DNA from: Alterirhizorhabdus solaris
Lineage (GTDB): Bacteria; Pseudomonadota; Alphaproteobacteria; Sphingomonadales; Sphingomonadaceae
Length of the DNA: 64,000 nucleotides
Direction: 5' to 3'
Assembly: GCF_007785815.1 (NCBI RefSeq)
Contig: NZ_VNIM01000007.1
Span: forward strand, 1 to 64,000
In this document: one piece after another, positions 60,808-64,000 of the stretch
How positions within the stretch are numbered: the stretch's first letter is position 1
How the letters are laid out: each line of letters starts with the position of its first letter
The notes under the pieces: model-generated
What the model saw: only the letters and a program-made list of their open reading frames with translations
Databases searched by the model: none
What the model was told of the DNA's origin: nothing
Made by a program: the position numbers and the translations under genes

Positions 60808-61446
60808 ATGTTGACCGTTCACCATCTCGGCATTTCGCAGTCCGATCGAATCGTCTGGCTCTGCGAGGAGCTGGAGGTGCCGTACACGCTGGTCCGCTAC
60901 GATCGCGATCCGCAGACGCGCCTCGCGCCCGCCGACTATCGCGCGCTGCATCCGATCGGCACGGCGCCGATCATCACCGAGGGCGATCTGGTGCTCGGCG
61001 AATCCGCCGCCATCGTCGAGTATATCATCAACCGCCACGGCGGCGGGCGGCTGGCGGTGGCACCGGCGGATGCGGCCTACCCCGATTACCTGTTCTGGTT
61101 CCACTTCGCCAACGGCTCGTTCATGCCGTCCGCGATGATGGGCATGGTGGGCAGCCTCGTCTCCGGCGAGCACGCCGGCGCCGTGAAAAGCCTGAGCAGC
61201 CGGCTGGAGCGCGCCTGGGACATGGTGGAACAGCGGCTGGGCGAAGCGCCCTATCTCGCCGGCGACACCTTTACCGCCGCCGACATCATGACGGTGTTTC
61301 CGCTGACGACGATGCGCCTGTTCGTGGCACGTGATCTAGCGAACTACCCCGCGATCAGGGGCTATCTGCAACGGATCGGCGAGCGCCCGGCCTTCCAGCG
61401 CGCGATGGCCAAGGCCGATCCGGGCTTCAAGGTGCCGCTCGACTGA
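60808..61446 (+). CDS. Glutathione S-transferase (second copy)
   Basis: A 212-residue GST with the N-terminal SQSDRIVWLCEELEVPYTL, cis-Pro region HPIGTAPIIT and GESAAIVEYII, then a helical C-terminal domain. AAGGAG precedes the ATG. It is clearly related to the GST at 42.4 kb (both begin MLT.HHL). It may remove electrophilic intermediates from the upstream pathway. Confidence 0.92.
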   Translation: MLTVHHLGISQSDRIVWLCEELEVPYTLVRYDRDPQTRLAPADYRALHPIGTAPIITEGDLVLGESAAIVEYIINRHGGGRLAVAPADAAYPDYLFWFHFANGSFMPSAMMGMVGSLVSGEHAGAVKSLSSRLERAWDMVEQRLGEAPYLAGDTFTAADIMTVFPLTTMRLFVARDLANYPAIRGYLQRIGERPAFQRAMAKADPGFKVPLD

Positions 61447-61598
61447 GCCACGGGTGACGCTGCCTGCCGGCGGTCGGCAGGACGAGATTTCACGACGGCG
61501 CGCCGACCCGATCGAGGGACGGCGCGCCGTCGGCGCATCCGGCGGGCATTCGCCGACCGCCGCCATCCACTTTAAATGCGGCGATGCAGCAAACGCAC

Positions 61599-61638
61599 TT
61601 GAAAATAGCCAGCCCCTTTGTAATGAGCATGCTATGCT
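61599..61638 (+). promoter_or_regulatory. Candidate promoter of the small secreted protein gene
   Basis: The AT-richer 214-bp gap includes TTGAAA (61599-61604) and an extended -10-like TGCTATGCT (61630-61638). The spacing does not make a standard pair, so the extended -10 alone is the better candidate. It would give a leader of under 20 bases. Confidence 0.3.
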
Positions 61639-61660
61639 TTTCACGACCGGAGACTCGACC

Positions 61661-61945
61661 ATGCGTTCCGCCGTTCTTTTCGCCCTTCTCGTTGCCACCG
61701 CCGCCCCGGCTCTCGCCGCCGATGTGGCCGCCGATGTTGCGGCCGCACCCGCGGCCCGCCGTGGCGCCATGCTGCGTGACGTGAACAACCTGCGTCTCGG
61801 CGCCGTGTCGCGCGTCAACAGCGACGGCTCGGCAGCGATCATCTTCGATTCGCGCATGGTCACGGTACCCGCCACCACGCTGAGCATGGTCGACGGCAAG
61901 CTGACGACCTCGCTGACGAAGAAGGAAATCAACTCGATGAAGTGA
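61661..61945 (+). CDS. Small exported protein of unknown function
   Basis: A 94-residue protein with a clear signal peptide (MRSAVLFALLVATAAPALA, cleavage near residue 19) and a mature part RGAMLRDVNNLRLGAVSRVNSDGSAAIIFDSRMVTVPATTLSMVDGKLTTSLTKKEI. This resembles short periplasmic proteins with a PRC-barrel-like strand pattern found in sphingomonads. GGAG lies 9 bp before the ATG. No enzymatic motif. It appears housekeeping rather than catabolic. Confidence 0.82.
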   Translation: MRSAVLFALLVATAAPALAADVAADVAAAPAARRGAMLRDVNNLRLGAVSRVNSDGSAAIIFDSRMVTVPATTLSMVDGKLTTSLTKKEINSMK

Positions 61946-61989
61946 CCGGGCGGCGGGCTTCTGCCCGCCCCCGTCCACGCCGTCGTGTC

Positions 61990-62030
61990 CGGCCGTGCCG
62001 GCGTGAACCTGGTTCACGCAGGCACGGCCG
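61990..62030. repeat. Near-perfect 41-nt palindrome between convergent genes
   Basis: Twenty-base arms with a single mismatch (G62000/A62020) around one central base; the inner GTGAACC-T-GGTTCAC (62003-62017) is perfect. It lies between the small exported protein and the MarR gene. It could be a bidirectional terminator or a mobile palindromic unit. Confidence 0.75.
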
Positions 62031-62119
62031 TTCGGCATTATGGGCCCGGCGATCCGCCCGGAGCGCGGTTCACAGCCGCGCTCATACCGCCTCGAAATGC
62101 CGGCACGTCGAACGCCCCG

Positions 62120-62593
62120 CTACAGCGTCTTTTCGAAGTCGTCCTCGTCGTCCGCCGCCTCCAGGGCGGGGCCGGCCTGTATGTTCTCGACGACCCGCTG
62201 GAGCAGCGCGCTGAACGTCGCGATCTCCTCGGGCGACAGGCCGCGCGTCATGAGCTGCTCCTCCTCCGCGCCCAGCGCGCCGAGCACCTCCATCAGCGGC
62301 ACCGCCACCGACGTCAGGTAGACGCGGTTGGCCCGGCGATCGACCGGATCGGCGCGCCGCTCGACACAGCCCACCGCGACCAGCCGGTCGAGGATGCGCC
62401 CCGCCGTCACCGAGCTGATCTCCAGTTGCTGCGCCAGATGCTTCTGGGTCGCGCCCTCGGCCAGATGGATCGTCACGATCATGCGCCACTGCGCGCGCGT
62501 CAGCCCGATCGAGCGGGCGCGCGCATCGAACCGTGTCCGCAGCATGCGCGCGATCCATGTCAGTCTCATGCCGATGGTGCGCGTCGCGGCCAT
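62120..62593 (-). CDS. MarR-family transcriptional regulator
   Basis: A 157-residue winged-helix regulator: RSIGLTRAQWRMIVTIHLAEGATQKHLAQQLEISSVTAGRILDRLVAVGCVERRADPVDRRANRVYLT is the MarR DNA-binding region, and the C-terminal helix ends in an acidic tail (EAADDEDDFEKTL). ATG 62593 with GGGAGG upstream is preferred over an open extension to 62689. It lies 124 bp downstream of the SGNH gene and may sense a phenolic or other small ligand. Confidence 0.92.
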   Translation of the reverse strand: MAATRTIGMRLTWIARMLRTRFDARARSIGLTRAQWRMIVTIHLAEGATQKHLAQQLEISSVTAGRILDRLVAVGCVERRADPVDRRANRVYLTSVAVPLMEVLGALGAEEEQLMTRGLSPEEIATFSALLQRVVENIQAGPALEAADDEDDFEKTL

Positions 62594-62717
62594 CCATTCG
62601 CCTCCCTGCGACACCCCGGTGTAGCCGCGCGCCCTCGCGATTGCCACCGGATGAGGGAAACCCCGGGTAGTCGCGCCGCCCACCAGCACGCGGGTGATCG
62701 CGCGATCCCGTCGGGGT

Positions 62718-63608
62718 TCAGCGCATCGCGTGCGTCAGCGCCTGCTCGGCCAGCGGGCGCATCAGCGCATAGCCGCTGCGATTGGGATGCAGCCCGTCGT
62801 TGGCGAGCGACGGGGCGATCGCCCCACCGGCAATGGCCAACGCCGGATGATAATCCAGATAGATCGCGCCGGCCTGCGCGGCGAGCGCGCGCAGCCGGAC
62901 GTTCAGGGCGGCGATGCGTTTCGCCGGCCGATCCTTGGTATCCACCGGCGTGATGCCCGCAAGCACCACCTTGATGCCGTTCGCCTTGGCGATGTCGATC
63001 ATCGCGCGGATGTTGTCGACGATCACCTCGTCCGGCACCGGGCCGGTATTGCCCGCGACGTCGTTGGTCCCGGCGAGGATGTGAACCACCCGCGGGCGCA
63101 GCGCGACCACGTCCGGATAGACGCGCAACAGGATCTGCGATGTCGTCTGCCCGCTGATGCCGCGATCGAGCCGGGTGGGCCCGAAGAAATCCGGCTGTGC
63201 GAACGCCCAGTATTCAGTGATCGAATCACCGAGGAAGATGGCGTCGGGCTGGACACCGCCGGCCAGCACCGCCGCATTCTCGGCCCGGTAGCGACACAGG
63301 TCGGGCCAGTCGCGCGCCCGGCGCGCGGCGGCGTTCTTCTGCACCGCCATCGCCTTCGCCAGCAGCGCCGGCGGCAGCGACGCGAGGCTGAACGCCTTGT
63401 CCGGCTGAACGAACTGCTCGATCACGGGCGCGAGGCCTGCCTCCCTGAGCGTGACGGCGCCGACACACGGATCGCCGGGTGCGGGCGTTGCGGGCGATGC
63501 GGCGGCGGGCGCCGTCGAAGCGGGTGACGTGACGACGGGCGCGGCCGCCATGGTCGATCCCGCCGGCATGGCGGCAAGAAGAAAGCCGATCCACCACATC
63601 CCCGACAC
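62718..63608 (-). CDS. Exported SGNH/GDSL-type esterase
   Basis: A 296-residue GDSL hydrolase. Block I GDSITE has Ser129, block II has GISGQTTSQ, block III AGTNDVAGN has Asn182, and block V DGLHPNRSGY has Asp271 and His274. An N-terminal hydrophobic stretch (MWWIGFLLAAMPAG) and an Ala/Pro-rich linker (about 20-46) suggest export, possibly to the periplasm. GTG 63608 has GGGAGG 7 bp ahead and is preferred over ATG 63599. Confidence 0.9.
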   Translation of the reverse strand: MSGMWWIGFLLAAMPAGSTMAAAPVVTSPASTAPAAASPATPAPGDPCVGAVTLREAGLAPVIEQFVQPDKAFSLASLPPALLAKAMAVQKNAAARRARDWPDLCRYRAENAAVLAGGVQPDAIFLGDSITEYWAFAQPDFFGPTRLDRGISGQTTSQILLRVYPDVVALRPRVVHILAGTNDVAGNTGPVPDEVIVDNIRAMIDIAKANGIKVVLAGITPVDTKDRPAKRIAALNVRLRALAAQAGAIYLDYHPALAIAGGAIAPSLANDGLHPNRSGYALMRPLAEQALTHAMR

Positions 63609-63649
63609 CCCGTTTCCTCCCCGCCCGTCTCGCAACCGACCGCATGGGG

Positions 63650-63679
63650 CGATGCTATTGCATCGTCGGCCGATGTAAA
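63650..63679 (-). promoter_or_regulatory. Promoter of the SGNH esterase with overlapping palindrome
   Basis: On the minus strand TTTACA (63674-63679) and TAGCAT (63652-63657) are 16 bp apart, a fair sigma-70 pair, about 45 bp before the GTG start. The perfect palindrome CGATGC-TATT-GCATCG (63650-63665) overlaps the -10, so a repressor could bind there. Confidence 0.55.
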
Positions 63680-63763
63680 GGACGGCCCGTAGTCGCCGTC
63701 CCCCCGCGCGCCACGGTCGCCCGGCCCGCGACAGGTGGCATCGGTCGCACCATGCTCCCCACA

Positions 63764-63793
63764 GATTGCATTGTCCGGGTGATTGTAGCAGGG
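63764..63793. promoter_or_regulatory. Fourth copy of the GATTGCATT motif
   Basis: GATTGCATTG (from 63764) and GATTGTAGCAGGG (from 63781) are 17 bp apart, as at the second TonB receptor. They lie about 140 bp before the unfinished plus-strand gene and 155 bp before the esterase start. Confidence 0.5.
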
Positions 63794-63901
63794 CTGCGTC
63801 GCGCTGGCGCAAGTGTCGGACACGGGTTCGCTTCTGGCGATACCCGGCGGACGATGCGGGCCGGCCGACGCAGCCACGCCGGCCTTGAGCGACGCGGCAC
63901 G

Positions 63902-64000
63902 ATGGAACGGGAGCAGGGTGTGGTCGCGGATCTGGCGGAGCTTGGCGTGGCGGATGGCGATGCGGTGATCGCCGCCCTGTCGCGTGCGCCGCTGGCGGAC
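63902..64000 (+). CDS. Unidentified gene, 5' end only (runs off the window)
   Basis: An open frame from ATG 63902 (MEREQGVVADLAELGVADGDAVIAALSRAPLAD) continues past the right edge. The sequence looks coding-like, with a helical acidic pattern, but is too short for identification. An in-frame ATG at 63854 gives an Arg-rich extension and is less likely. No clear ribosome site is seen. Confidence 0.45.
   Translation, partial: MEREQGVVADLAELGVADGDAVIAALSRAPLAD

Noticed and set aside
1-64000. CRISPR arrays, tRNA genes, insertion sequences, integrase or attachment sites
   Set aside because: No regularly spaced repeats, cloverleaf-like segments, transposase or integrase motifs were seen in either strand.

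Overview
The window is GC-rich, densely coded DNA that looks chromosomal and most like a sphingomonad (Alphaproteobacteria, Sphingomonadales). The reasons are two large TonB-dependent receptors with sphingomonad-style plugs (EIVVTAQKRE and DIIVTAQRRA), many ATGA-type gene overlaps, and an unusual density of SDR, CaiB, P450 and dimeric alpha/beta-barrel genes. I saw no rRNA, tRNA, CRISPR array, insertion sequence or phage gene. The genus is an inference; nothing in the window proves it.

Nearly everything reads as one catabolic accessory region for one or more hydrophobic, oxygen-poor organic acids or cyclic compounds (steroid-, terpenoid- or aromatic-like). Layout: (1) 1-4.2 kb, +: Rieske oxygenase end, GMC oxidoreductase, SDR, IclR regulator. 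(2) 4.2-10.3 kb, -: esterase, SDR, luciferase-like monooxygenase, NTF2-like protein, CaiB CoA-transferase, PRISE-type enone reductase, small barrel protein. (3) 10.5-14.6 kb, +: TetR, APH-like kinase, CaiB, an SDR lacking its catalytic Tyr/Lys. (4) 14.7-17.1 kb, -: Ltp-type thiolase plus DUF35 partner, HpcH aldolase. (5) 17.4-37 kb, +: quinone reductase, cupin, type-1 thiolase-like protein, free-standing lipoyl carrier, then a long coupled run of BVMO, NDP-forming acyl-CoA synthetase, crotonase, two acyl-CoA dehydrogenases, NIPSNAP protein, second BVMO, amidohydrolase, two barrel proteins and a TonB receptor closed by a strong terminator.

(6) 37-39.6 kb, -: VOC protein, NTF2-like protein, SDR, TetR. 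(7) 39.8-42.3 kb, +: P450, crotonase, GFA-type zinc protein. (8) 42.4-44.8 kb: GST and a two-domain barrel protein (-), alpha/beta hydrolase (+). (9) 44.9-54.2 kb: P450, crotonase and acyl-CoA ligase (-), barrel protein and SDR (+), a second AMP-ligase, a third P450 and an MFS transporter (-). (10) 54.5-61.9 kb, +: second TonB receptor, NDP-forming synthetase, second thiolase-DUF35 pair, GST, small secreted protein. (11) 62-64 kb: MarR regulator and SGNH esterase (-), start of an unidentified gene (+).

The parts fit one scheme. TonB receptors and an MFS carrier bring the substrate in. P450s, BVMOs, the Rieske and LLM enzymes insert oxygen. GMC, SDR and PRISE enzymes adjust redox state. Hydrolases open esters or lactones. 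Four CoA ligases and two CaiB enzymes activate acids. Dehydrogenases, crotonases and retro-aldol Ltp/DUF35 pairs shorten side chains. The most interesting signals are an AT-rich GATTGCATT motif shared by four promoter regions, a two-site TetR-like operator (CTAACGGG), a stand-alone lipoyl carrier with no visible partner, a run of at least six dimeric-barrel proteins, two P450s without the I-helix acid, and a probable catalytic/non-catalytic acyl-CoA dehydrogenase pair.
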